In this document: piece after piece, positions 1-11,965 of the stretch
How positions within the stretch are numbered: the first letter of the stretch is position 1
Layout of the letters: every line of letters begins with the position of its first letter
Source: Protonemura montana
Lineage: Eukaryota; Arthropoda; Insecta; Plecoptera; Nemouridae
Direction: 5' to 3'
DNA length: 64,000 bases
NCBI GenBank assembly: GCA_947568835.1
Contig: OX387607.1
Span: 11,051,701-11,115,700 of the forward strand
Position numbers and translations under genes: made by a program
The notes under the pieces: model-generated
The model's input: the letters and a program-made list of their open reading frames with translations, nothing else
What the model was told of the DNA's origin: nothing
Databases searched by the model: none

Positions 1-1709
1 TCCGTAAACGAAAATGATGCGAAACAGCGAAAGAATATATCTGCTCACAGCTCTGAACCACTTCGCCATTCCTGTGAGAGAATTATTTGTCTAGACAACA
101 AAGAAAACCGTGACAGAGGTCGCTCATAATTTTCTAAATTATACTGCGCACTTTTTACATCCACATAATTAAAATGTGACGATAACTAAGCCCTGCAGCA
201 AAAAAATTTGCAGCTCCTCAAATATCCGTAATAAGCATAGAGTTTCATAAATAAAGAATCGCAAATTTTTTAACAATTAACCACACGAATCTTCCTTTGA
301 CATGCGAGAGATTAAATCAGAAAGACACGTATTACGGGAGGTCTTCCAGCTCGTTGCTCGTGGGAGAATGGAGGCGGAGGGCCAGGGATGAGGCACTACT
401 TTCTTGGTCGACCACGACGATCTACCCATGGACACTGCGTTCTTCGTGGAAGCTTATGTCAGACTGCGTTGACAAATTCGACAACTTCCCAAGACCCATT
501 GTCCATGCGTTAAGCCTGACTTTTGGAACCCGATAGTGTCCCGAGACATTACTTTTAATTATCGCTCTTTCACTATCGGTTTTGGAGTTTCTGTTGGGTT
601 TCCAATTTTATTTCCATCTTGTGCAAGTTATTTGAACTTTTTCTCTACAATGATTAGTTTTCTGGGGTACGTTACACCAGTAATGTTATGTAACTCATTT
701 GTTTGAAGACCAAGTAACCAAAGCTAGTGTCCAACTCTTGATTTCTATGTCTTGATTCTAATTCTGAGTGCCAGAAATTACAGTGCTTTAGAAAAAGTGC
801 ACTGGCTACCAAAAAGAAGCCTGGACCTTACAGAATTCGGACACGCCCTGCGAATTAGACATTTATTTAATTCTAGACTAAGACCTAGACTTGTGAGTGA
901 TATTAAAAAAAAACAAGGTCTGTCGGACCCTCTCATGGACCGCGTCGACGTCGACGCATAACCTTCAATTTCGACCCTGCGATTGTGTCAGGTCGTAACA
1001 AGCAATGGCACTTGCTTGCCAACCAAATAATAGGTGCACGTCGAACTGCGGACGGCCTTCGGACGTCCCGGCGATGTAAAGTAACACTGAATTTGTTGAA
1101 ATCGGTCACCGCTTTCCCCTAACACTTAATCGATTTCTTTTACGAACGAAGGCTGTGGCATTAGGAACGGAGTTCAGGTTTTTTCTGACTAATAATTTAA
1201 AGTCTTACCTGGACTTCTTTAAAAAGTATTGCTTGCTTGCTCTTTGGCTTAAAGAGTAGGTAATAATTACATTTAAATAATACATTTTGCATAATTGGTA
1301 ACAACTGGTACGATTTGTAAATTGCAAGGAAACAAAAGAAAAAATGGCTTTAAAGAATAAAGGCTTTATACGCTTATGTAATTAGTTGTTCCAAATTAAT
1401 TTCATTTTTGGCAATAAAAATTAGCACCGAGATCAATATAAAAGCTAAGTATACTACATTAGATTGAATTGCATGGTAGCGCAGTCTAGAAGAAGAGACG
1501 AGACCCTAAAAGAACTCTTAAACCCAAATAACTCATTCGTTCAAAATATAGGGCAAAATTGGTAACGTAGGTACTGATCTATCGCTGGAATCAGTTCTGT
1601 TAAATTCAACGTACATTTAGCATATTACATTAAAAATATTAATTAATCTCTCCAAACCCACCCATATAAGTGCCTTAATAACGTGCCATTTGACCGATGC
1701 ACTTTTCAG
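1..1709. other. Upstream flank or intron 1 of CRAL-TRIO gene 1, no supported exon
   Basis: AT-rich sequence ahead of the first recognisable exon of gene 1. I looked for the counterpart of the first exon of genes 2 and 3 (a start codon followed by about 46 codons ending in a QQPHLP.I-type motif and a GT donor) and did not find it. A short stretch near 780-900 contains HWLP in an open frame, faintly like the C-terminus of a LINE reverse transcriptase, but it is too weak to call. A GC-richer patch at 300-530 has open frames on no consistent line. Confidence 0.6.
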
Positions 1710-4700
1710 ATGACAAATGCATCGAGTACATGCTGGTGCGGTGCAAGTGCAGCGTGGAAAGAACCAAGCAGACGCTAGAAATGCACTACACGCTCAAGAC
1801 GGCGTTGCCAGATTTCTTTGCAGACCGCGACCCGATGTCGGCCAGGATGCAGAAAGCTCTGGGAACTATGTAAGTTCAATCGCAAACTTTTGCAGTACTG
1901 GAGCTAGCGTTGGTATCTACACGATGCGTTTCCAGTCCGTGGATTGGATCCATCGCTTTGTCAATCAGTCTTGATTGGACGGATTGACGAAACATATGAT
2001 ACATGGTAATGCTGAGCGTTAGCAAGGTAACGGATCCAAACCGAGGACCAGAAGTGCCAGAACCAGAACCATAAGTAGCTATGCAATCTTAACTGCTGTA
2101 AGCCAAGGAAATCTTCGAGTCCGTTAGAATGTTTTATACTTCTAGTATCTCCCTGAATGCCCCGTGGATCTTTGCTGTCTTTGGTTACTTTAGGACCGAC
2201 GGGTTCAAGAAAGGGAAGCGCTAAACACTAAGCTGATGTGCACGGTGCATCCGGACTGATTTACACATTAGTATACAGACAGGATATTTGAATAACAGTC
2301 CTTGAACGATGGTGCGAGTTGTCGTTGTCGATTGGGACCATGATTAACCAGGATTGGTCAATTAGGAAACTGCATGTTTTACCAATTGCCATTGCCATAG
2401 TTATAGCATATAAACAAACACACTGACCTTCTGGCCTAAAACTTCAAAGATAACTTTTTTCCTGCATATAAATGGTGTTGCGTTTTTAATAGTCAAGGAC
2501 ACAAAAACTTGACATTCAAGAGTAGTTGTTTAATTATGTTTGGCATGAACTGGCTTCTCGGAGGTACCGTGAAGCAAGTGGGCAAAGCTCACGGCAGATG
2601 ATTTGGTGGCAAAACTAGATTGGAGGAACAATGACGTATCAAATTGAATTGATTAATTGATTCGTGGTGGTAACGACGAACTGTTTTGACAACGGGCCCT
2701 GAGACACTAGTCTTACGGTATTGATGAATGATGAGGATAATGATGAACCTATCCTAGCCTAGAAGGGAGGAGGGTACACCCGGTGTAGGCGCGTAACGTA
2801 CTTCCGTCGGAGAGCACCAAGGGGACAACCTTCCGAAAGACGGTGCGAACAATACGAACAATACAATACATCCGGAAAAAAAATGTCACCAAGTCAAAAA
2901 AATGTCACCAAAACGTGTGTCAAGACCGAAGCTTGAAAGTAATTGTAATTATAATTATAATTTCCTCGTGATATCCATGTATTTTCCATTCAATACCTGA
3001 ATAAAAATGAGATGCAGTGTTTTCCTCGTGACAATAATCCCCTAACACGTGCTCGCTTTGTGCTGGTTGCAGTCAAATAGCCCCGATGCCGGCCATCAAC
3101 AGTGACGGCTACCGCGTGATGCTGTTGAAGAACTTGGAAAAGGACCCTACCAGTGTGGATACCGCCCGAACCATCATGTACTACTTCATGCATTCGGACA
3201 TACGAATGATGGAGGTAAATTATAAGTTACATTACGAGGTGGAATCGATTAGCCGGGCTTAGCGACGCACTTTTTTTACTAAAGTCGGTGATCCTCTATT
3301 AGATTATTGTGTTTAACGACGCACTGTTTTGACAACGGGCCATGTGGCACTGGTCTAATGGCGTCAGTGATTGAGTGAATGATGATAAGGATGATGATGA
3401 ACCTAACTTAGCAAAGAAGGGTGGAGGGGAAACCCGGTGCATGTAACCTACGCTGTCAAATAGCACCAAGGGGACCACCGGCTTTACGTCCCTTCCGAAG
3501 AACGACCGAAAACGTGAACGGTAGGATTCCTCCACAAATCGTTGCCGTCGATAAGTTTGAAAACCAAGTCGAATGAGGTTGTTGTTCTAACTTTCATCCC
3601 CCCAACCTCTCTCCCGAACAGAACTGGTAATTTGTATGATGGTCACCCATCCTGAACCTGACCGAGCGCAGAGTTGCTAAACGTCAGTGATCTCACGTAA
3701 ACCGGAGTAATTCCTACACGTCAAACCGCTCGGTGGGAGGATAACGCTAGTGCCCTGGCTACAGGTTTAAAATAAATTGATACGGGATGAAATAAACTGA
3801 CAATAAAAACATATGTAACAGTGATATATGAGAGCTATCATCACAAATCTTATTTATCTAGCGCATTTTAGCGCAAGTGTTAACTTCCTATCTCACACAA
3901 TGTTGCCTTTAAAGTCAGTAAGCTTCTATGTTGTGACCGGTAAACGTTTTTCAAAAGGACTCCAGCGTTGGTGACATCTTGATTTTCGACTTCACCAACG
4001 TCACGCTCGGGTTCTTCACGGCGGGCACCTTACCGGAGATGAAGAAGATGGAGATCTGCGCCACGGTAAGGTTTCTTTGCGACGCCCTTACATGAAGACA
4101 AAGTCATGTAGTCGCCCTCTTATTGTATCTATAGTAAAAACGCTATCATCCTGGTATAGTGCATACCACAAGCTCAGGTGCATCATTTCCTAGTAATTCA
4201 CTCGTTTGTAGAACTCAATGTTTACCTCTGAAAAAATTTAGCTGTAATTGAAGAATGTATTTTGGGTTGTATTTCGGAAATTTTTATCGGGTGGTTGGGG
4301 GGAAGGGGTGGGGTACGTTTGTGAGTTGGTAATACAGTTATGATGGACTAGTCTCGACGAGTTAAAATGTTGACCTACCTTTTTGTGAGGAAAGATATTT
4401 AAATACTGGGTTTTTAAATGCTAAGTGAAAACAACTAACCTTCGCAACGTATTTATGTTACTTCACCAAGAGTGATATAAGTGGTGTTCCTAGATAGATC
4501 AAAGTGTGGCAAAATGAAATCAAGGAAACTTGATTCCGGATAGGTGAGTCTCGAACAGTTCCTCAACCTATGAACCTAACTTTTAACTTCCTGATGTTCC
4601 CTTCGACAGAAAGGCTACCGCGCTCGTATCAAAGCTATCCATTTCATCAACGCCCCCGCCGCGATGGACATTGTCGTTATGCTCCTCAAGTCGGTCATCA

Positions 4701-7700
4701 AGAGCAAGGTGATGAACAGAATGCACGTCCACGCCAGTCTCGAGTCGCTCTACAAGCAAGTGGACCGCGACATCCTGCCCGCAGATTACGGTGGAAAAGC
4801 GGAGTCGCTGAAAAAGTTATCAGGTATAGTCTTTTGGAGTCCTTCTCCCAAGAAGATAGGAGTAAGCTTCGTGCACTAGCACCGGGTTTTATCTCCTCTC
4901 TTCTGGAGTAAGATATAAGTATCATCATTCTTAACCCGCTCAGTCACCGCAGTCATCAGGCCACCAGTTCCCTTTCTTAAAATAGTTCGTAAACAAATAG
5001 TAACGAATTAAAAGCAATATTTGAGTTCAAAGAAAATAAGCTTAATGATAATAATAAGCTGAAGTTAACTCTGATTAGAATTACAACATTGAGTCTATAA
5101 GTCTAGTCAGAGCGTCAGCGATGATGTTAAACTTTCTGCTGAACGAACGAGCAGGCAGCACGTGGTAACAGAATTTGCCACCCGATGGCGCTTGCGACAG
5201 TCCTCTTAAAGAAACCTATACAAAAAAATTATTCAGTCTCAAAAGATGTATACGACTATATTTGTCAAAGATTAATTAACCGACACATATTTGGGCTGAT
5301 ATTAAGGTGGATTCACCGTAGTTTCAAGAATTAAGAAATTGCATTTCAGTTTTTCACGCAAGTTACTTGCATTTTGAGACTGGTTCGCGCGTAAGTTATC
5401 ATTTGGCGGTTATTTTTCGCAAAGACAGTTTAACAAATTAGCGCTGTGGTTGTATGGTTAAACACCTAAATTAAACAAATTAAAAATCCTGTCAAAAAAA
5501 ACTCTTCTGAAAAAAGTTGATATCTTCTGTCGATTATTCTTTGCTCTTCTTCGATCATAGGGGAGAAGACAGATTAAAGTTGCAATTCGTAATTAGCGTG
5601 CCAGTCAACTGTATTTGTTTCTTTTGAATATACCTTCTGAAAAGCCTTTATAGATATATGCCTTCTGTCCCTTCGATAAAGAACCGTGCTGGTGACCTTT
5701 TGAAATTAATTAACAAAAAAATGCTCATCCCCTCGATTCTGTTCCTCTCTGTTTCGATGGCTACAGAATAATACCAAATATAAGTGGATAGAAGTGAATG
5801 GATAACAAAACATAGTTTAACCGTGGAAAACATGTCATAAACAAGCGAGCATCACATGTGTGTAGCACTGTGTCATTTTCTTCATGATTTGCGTTCTCAC
5901 GTTACATCTCTTGCGAGGTAAATATTGTTTGTTTATACGATAATGCAAGTCACCGTGCGTAATGAAATGTTATGTGCATGGCATGCTACTTGATAAAGTG
6001 AAGCTAAAAAGGCAACTTATTACCTACTAAACATGAAGAACAGAGACGGAGAGCTCGCAAAAGTGCACCCTTTATGTGTTCAACGTTGTATGCCCTACAC
6101 AATGCCATTCCAGGGAATACACTTGCAAAATTGATAAGATGGATCGGTGGTACTTTGCATTACACAGAATCAAGTGTAGTGCAATACTGCAAAGACATAT
6201 TATAAAGTGGTCATATTTCTTGCTGATAACTCTTGGCGGCGTTCGTTGGCGATTTACTATGGTCTTTTTGGCGCATTCAGAGTGATGACAAAACGTTGCA
6301 AGTCGCAGAATGCCATGCACTTCGCTGCAGTTTTTGTGTTAAAAAGATGGGCAACTTAGATGGGTTATGTTGTGTGATTGACCTTGCAGCTAAGGTCCAG
6401 TTTCTAGGGGAATGATCTTCAATGGTTTTAAACCAGTTTTTCCAGAGATTTTTTAGCCGTTAGCTTAGAGATAGAATACCAAATTTCGAATATGTTGTAG
6501 ATATACGACTATAATTTGAAATAACTGAGTTTTTTTTTTTCAAAATATTTTCTTCTCTTTCTAAAATGAACCCTTTTTTTCTCAAGTGCAGGATCATTTT
6601 TATGACAAAGTAAAAAAAAATTCGAAAAAATGCACCGGGTGTGTCGAAAATAAATCCACTGTGAGTTATTGCGAAACAATTCCCATCTTTCAACTGAGAA
6701 GATATTTTGTAACAATCTTATATCAAGCTATTGCCATTTTCCAATAACGTACCAAGCGCCAAGCGTGTTGACACTATTCCAAGAAAAACCCGAATGGCAC
6801 CATGGAAAAGCGGGTGTTTTCATTTCCCGCGTTGACGCTTTCCTCCAGAATCTCGAGGGATGTTTCCCACGCGTTTTCCTCTCCTGATATACGCGACTCA
6901 ATCAGCGCTAGTCAAACTACTGCAGGATGTTTTTACACGTGCATCTCCCCGTTTTTTTGCACAGTTTTGAAATTATAATCTGCAATGTCCCTACACAAAC
7001 ACACATTAATCCAAGCTAGCGAGCGTCACGGGAAGAAAAACAAACACAAATGACACAGTGTCGTATTGGTTTTTTGTCGCGTTTAATAATAAAGTCGTTT
7101 CGTCGATTTGTCTGGCGGTGTTCGTTTTATGGTTAGCGGTTTGGTGTTGTGCTAGATTTCCAACAGACGTGATCGCTTAAGCGACCGATGCGACCGGGAA
7201 TCGAGAACATGTCCTCTCTATACAAACAGATGTCAGGGCGAAAATGTGACGCTTGTGTGTTATTTCTATTTTTGTGCACATGTCGCTTTAGAAATACCAT
7301 GATTTATTGGTGTTTACATGAAAAATTTACTGTGAAGCACAGGAAATGTGATATGTATTGCATCAAGTTTTATCTAGATAACCGTACTCTCAATTTCCTT
7401 TCTAATTCAAGTAAAAAAAAAACTTTTTTGGATCAACCAATTGTTTTCAAACTCAGTCTGCTTTTAATTTACTTCAAGATATTTTCTCAGCATATTTTTA
7501 ACCCGCTTTCCCAGTTCATTGCGTTCATAAACTTTTTTACAACTTTTCTCTTGGTTATACTGTTTTTAGGGATGCACTTATCCACATACCCTTGAAATTA
7601 GGAGTAATTAATGTTTGCACAAAGTTCAGGTCTCAAGACCTACTCAAATTCCAGTATTTGTAACTGCCAGCCTTCATAAAGCTGTATTCCCCTTTTGAAT

Positions 7701-8132
7701 GTTTTTATTAATTGCCTATTGGTTCGTATCGTTTCCTGACCCGAATTAATTTTTTTAATTATTTTTTTCTTTATTTTCTCATGAAATATGTTGTGTATAA
7801 ATCTTTGTTTTTACTTTACTTAAAACACTTCTACTCATAAAGGTACTTTATAAATCAAGAAACCATGAAACCTGAATGACTCCCTGAGAAATGCTGCCTC
7901 ATGCCGCATGCCATCTACAATCTTCCCCCTATAGCCCAAGACTCATCACTACTGACGGTGCTAAATCCCTGTTTCAGCCGAGTGGAAACGCAAGACGGAG
8001 TCCTACCGTGATTGGTTCCTAGACCAAGAGGTGGTGGGCAAGGCAGACGAGTCCAAACGTCCTGGAAAAACGTTGGACACCGGCGACCTCTTCGGTTTCG
8101 AAGGCTCCTTCAAGCAACTCACAGTTGACTAG
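1710..8132 (+). CDS. CRAL-TRIO domain protein 1 (alpha-tocopherol transfer protein-like), start exon missing
   Basis: Predicted cytosolic lipid-transfer protein. Five exons are seen: 1710-1869, 3073-3214, 3958-4065, 4610-4823 and 7978-8132 (stop TAG), each with AG acceptor and GT donor. They match exons 2-6 of the two downstream paralogues in length and phase. Exon 2 encodes the helical CRAL-TRIO-N segment (LVRCKCSVERTK). Exons 3-5 form the lipid-binding fold, with GDILIFDFTNV (exon 4), then IKAIHFINAPA and LPADYGG (exon 5). The last exon ends FGFEGSFKQLTVD, the C-terminal signature of insect tocopherol-transfer-like proteins. The start exon (about 46 codons) is not found in the preceding 1.7 kb, so it lies upstream of the window or is lost. 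Coding sequence seen is 779 bases. The ligand cannot be inferred; retinoids, tocopherol and phosphoinositides are all bound in this family. Confidence 0.85.
2648..2850 (-). repeat. 5S-derived SINE, 3' part only
   Basis: Antisense copy of the SINE family described at 3,295. It keeps the ATTGATTAATTGATT tail (as complement), the motif ACTGTTTTGACAACGGGCC and the block around CACCAAGGGGACAACC, but lacks the 5S-like head. It lies in intron 2 of CRAL-TRIO gene 1. Confidence 0.65.
3295..3745 (-). repeat. 5S rRNA-derived SINE, near full length
   Basis: On the minus strand the 5' end resembles the internal promoter of 5S rRNA. The complement of 3,635-3,690 reads GATCACTGACGTTTAGCAAC, then CTCTGCGCTCGGTCAGG, then GGATGGGTGACCATC, in the order and spacing of the 5S box A and box C region. 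A body of about 300 bases shared with the other copies follows, with a short A/T-rich tail. The head identifies it as a 5S-class (SINE3-like) retroposon. It sits in intron 3 of CRAL-TRIO gene 1 and has no coding capacity. Confidence 0.75.
4824..7977. other. Intron 5 of CRAL-TRIO gene 1
   Basis: A 3.15-kb AT-rich intron. It contains the dispersed repeat at about 5,085-5,430 listed separately; no exon-like open stretch was recognised. Small open frames at 6,070-6,900 and 7,188-7,595 are low-complexity or T-rich and show no domain motif. Confidence 0.6.
5085..5430 (+). repeat. Dispersed repeat family R1, copy 1
   Basis: Non-coding repeat of about 350 bases. The opening TAGTCAGAG-like motif is followed by TTTCTGCTG, a GCAACACGTGGTAA-like block, CGATGGCGCTTGC and, about 200 bases on, TTTTTCGCAAAGA. 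The same order of motifs occurs near 9,610, 49,210 and 52,515, and weakly at 19,165. Class unknown; no terminal repeats or coding capacity seen. Confidence 0.55.
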
Positions 8133-9594
8133 ACGGTGGTCAAGAACAGGGACTGGTCGACGTCAAAGTATTGAGACCGGGGCTAGGTTAGGTTACCGTA
8201 AACCACGGTGACATCTCCATTTCGGATATCTTCAAATCTATTGCTCCAAACGTCTATTGCTCCAAAGGTCTATTGCCTTTCTATGTTTTTTCCCTCGACA
8301 CTATGGGTAAATTTGATTAAGCCCAGTATATTTTCAGGGACTTTATGGCGATTTTTCAAAAACTGAAAATTTGAAAATCCTAACATTTCCGCATTTGTGG
8401 CAGGATAATAAAGTAGTATAATGACAATTTGCTTACTTAATACGTTAATACGGTCAGTTAATTAAATTAGTTAAATTAATTAATTAAATTAGAAGTAGTT
8501 AAATTAAATTAATTAATTAAATACGGTACTCAATACGTTAATACTCAGTAATGTTAGCTTTAGCAATCGTAATCATCGTCAAATCGAGTTACAGCTGAAA
8601 CAAATCACTTCGGTGCAGAAATTTGCCATCCAATTACCTACTTATGATACGAATTGCATCCACAGATTTTACCGTTCCCAGACAATTATTATTTGCAATC
8701 ATTGCGAATCAAAATGGCTATGATTTTTCTAGTTGCTATACACGTATGCGCTAGCGCTGGTATAGTTTAAAGAAAATTAGCTGTCTCTCAGTTGTTACCT
8801 AACCAATCGTTGTTTGATATGACTTACGATTCCTATCAGTTTCTTACAAAACGTCGCATTTCTATAATTAAATAGTGTACGTAGGAAGCAATTGTAAAAC
8901 GACCTGACGATGAAAGAAACGAGGAGCGGGTGTTTTTTTTTTTTCATTTTTACCCTCGACCTTTACAACTGAGGATTTCGCTAGCACTAATTCCCTCTCA
9001 CTCTGCCTCTCGAAATCTTTCTCTCTGCTCGCAATTCGCTAATTGTATCTTTTGAACACGTGTAATTAGTTTAATTAACTTGGTGCATTGTGCTCTCGCC
9101 AGAATCATGGTACACGCAGGGAAATATGTACGCAGCAGGAAACATAGAAGCTCTTTGTTCTTAGGTCTGAACAAAAAATGGCTAGGTAAGGTATAGCGTC
9201 GGGCACGCCTAGTTTTGATGAAAACAAAAAGTATTATATTGAGCTTTAATCTTTTGTTTGTATGTTGTAAATAGAATAGACTTTAAAAATAAACTGAATT
9301 CATGAGATAATATTTTATTTTATTTTCTATGCAATGTTTGTTTGAAATTCAATACATATTTTAGAAGTTTTACATCAAAACAATGTAACTCCTCTTCATT
9401 AAGTCTCTTTGCAATTCACAATCAAATTAGATTCACTTAGTGGATCATAAAGTTGCCGACAAGCTATTGTATTGAATCACAACAAATAAAATTGCCAACA
9501 CGCCTGAGCTGTTTGGCACAGAGACTCGGACATTTCTGAAGATCAAAATATATAGATTCGTGACCGAAATCAGTGTACTTGTTTAAGCCAACGA
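8133..9594. other. Intergenic, 3' of CRAL-TRIO gene 1
   Basis: AT-rich spacer. A possible polyadenylation signal AATAAA for gene 1 lies at 8,407-8,412. A simple AATTAATT-rich stretch runs from about 8,455 to 8,525. No gene recognised. Confidence 0.5.
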
Positions 9595-9955
9595 TTAACT
9601 GCAGCGTTGAGTTTATAGGTAGTCAGAGGACCAGCGTTAATGTTAAGCTTTCTGCTGTCGGCAACACGTGCGATCGGTAGGTGCCATACGATGGCGCTTG
9701 CAACCGTCCTTTTTTACAATTATATGCAATTAAATAATTACTGCTCAAAATATCGATACAGGTATGTCAATAATTGAGACAATAACTAATAAATATCGAT
9801 TGCACGCAAAGCAGTTTAAAATGCGAGTAATCTTTAAATTTCTTTAAACTCAAAACGACGACATGACTCCACTTGGTAGTATTCTCAATTTTTGTCTGTA
9901 AAGTAAACACTTAGCAGCTATTTTTGCGAAGAAAAGTCTCTGAAAACAAGATTGA
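9595..9955 (+). repeat. Dispersed repeat family R1, copy 2
   Basis: Shares with copy 1 the TAGTCAGAG opening, TTTCTGCTG, CGATGGCGCTTGC and the TTTTTGCGAAGAAAAG block, in the same order and with similar spacing. Not coding. Confidence 0.55.
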
Positions 9956-11690
9956 ATTTACAATTTAAGCAGGTCCTTTCTTTCTTTAAAACTTGTAAAT
10001 AAGATAAGTAAATAATAACATAAAAATAAATAACATAACATAAAACATATAAATAAGAAAATTATTTAGACAGCATAATTTCTGAATCACTTGTTCTACA
10101 CGCGCTTAATCGCACGGTTTTCGACGTGCGTTGAGGTCACAATTGCCATGAACTAAGACGCAACATCTTGGCACCACTGGCCGCCGTTTCCCCTCGAGTT
10201 CCTCTAGCTCGCCTTTATCGAGTGTCCCAAGACTCTGTCTCCTCCTTCGATCACCGGTCGCAGGGTTGGACCGTGAAAGCGCACAGCGACGAGGACAGAT
10301 GCTCTGAAGTCGCGGGTACCACGACAACGGGATAATCACGAGTGCTTAGCTGCGTTAGAAGAATTTCTTTTGTGACACGTCGAAAAGGAAAACGGTGGGA
10401 AATTCAAGTGAGTACGAATAGGGGAATTTTCTGGACGTTGTGGAAAGAAGGGAATTTAGAAAATCTCTATGTTATAGGATCAGTGAACTAAGTGAGACTT
10501 CATGGCAGGGTCGAAAAAGTGACTTATCTGTTTTTTGGTCTATGTGCTAAACCAACGATTCAAAAATAGTCAAGTGATCAAAATTTGTGAGCGAGCTACA
10601 AACATAGACCGGGGGTAGGCGACCTTATACTCGGTATAGACTACACCCAGGTGCATAATCTATATTTGTTTGGTCAGGTTTATCTCATTTGGATATTTAT
10701 CTAGCACTTAGTGTCGAAGAAATGTCTACTTAAGATGGACCTGTTCAAACCTCCCTAAGCCTTCGCTAATGAGCGTAGCGAGCAAGTGAGCCCAAAAAAA
10801 ATCACTTGTGTGTGCGTGTTTTTTTAGCGCTTTCGCCAAATGCCTGCGTCGATTTGATAGAAAATTTTTTTTAACTTAGATCCCTTGCGTTTTTTCACAG
10901 CAAAGTCGGTCCAATAGTTATGTAACTATTCGAAATGTGTGAATATTTTCAGATTTTGTATCGACGTTTGATAGTTATACCGCCAAAATGGTTTGATATT
11001 TTTTCACCAAACTTTGCAAATATTTGGAAGTAACAGCGTATTTCATGAGCCGTATATGTTATTTTTCTCTTTTTATTCACAAATTTGGTAAATTATGACT
11101 GTGGGCTTGATCTGTGAATCAGCTTCACATCTTATCATCTCAAAATATCGCTACTATCATCTTACAACACAACTCAAATTGCGATCGCGAAGTTCTAGAC
11201 TTACATGAACTCTTACGCTGAACATTTATATTTTTCAAAAAAAATTTTTTTTGTGGTGCAACTTTATTAATTTCCATTGAAGTACAATATGTCCATAATT
11301 TCGCTTGTTTTCTACTTCAAATAGAGACAAGAAAAACATCAAATAAGAAAACAGTGCAATTAAAACACAATCATAGCCGTACTATGCAAACATATTACTA
11401 AATAATTGGAAAACTTTGCTAATTTTCAAAGTTTTTCTTATTTAATTTTTTTTAAATAAATTGCATCCCACGCAAAATGCAACAGCCCGGATCCTAATTG
11501 AATTACGGGCAATTAGTAGAGCTCATTACCTCTAATCGCATTACTTGCAAACTGTTTAAAAAAACGCTCTACAACAACTACAAGCGAATAACAATGCTAA
11601 GAGATTGCAGCAAAGTACAAGGAATTAGGCCAATCGACTCTGTTCAAACACTCGACCACAAAGAGTTGAAGATACACCTTTTGCCTTCAT
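9956..11690. other. Intergenic, no gene recognised
   Basis: Mostly AT-rich. A GC-richer block at about 10,100-10,345 has short open frames on the minus strand but no domain motif. Nothing else was identified. Confidence 0.5.
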
Positions 11691-11965
11691 GCCAATTTCT
11701 ACACAAGTGCCCAAGTGGCCATACGGCTAGAGATGTTGACACATCGAATAACAATGCGCCTTTCAATTCGGGCCGTTGCGTCATCCTTGGGACTCGTCGA
11801 TATGTTCAGCCAATTGCCGCGCGCTTATCGCTTGGAGATTTTAACGCGCGTGTGGAACACTTAGGAATTGCGCCGTTCGGTAGCGCTGGTCTCAGCGGTC
11901 GCCGAACGATGGACAGAGACTGTTTGCATTTTATAGCAATTTGCGACGTTCCAAATGCGGATTAG
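11691..11965 (+). pseudogene. Degenerate LINE endonuclease (EEP) fragment
   Basis: The open frame ends with a segment containing LGDFNARV followed about 20 residues later by SGRRTMDRDCLHFIAICDV. This is the pattern of the apurinic-type endonuclease domain of non-LTR retrotransposons (GDFNA core, then a G.R..N..G..L..FC block). The rest of the domain and the reverse transcriptase are absent nearby, so this is a remnant. The clade cannot be assigned from such a short piece. It lies in the spacer between CRAL-TRIO genes 1 and 2. Confidence 0.55.

Noticed and set aside
300..536. GC-richer patch with open frames near the left edge
   Set aside because: Possible coding remnant (one frame contains DDLPMDTAFFVEAYVRL), but stops interrupt it and I recognise no family.
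7188..7595. 135-codon frame in intron 5 of CRAL-TRIO gene 1
   Set aside because: Phe/Leu/Ile-rich translation of T-rich intron sequence, with no homology signal and no conserved counterpart in genes 2 or 3.
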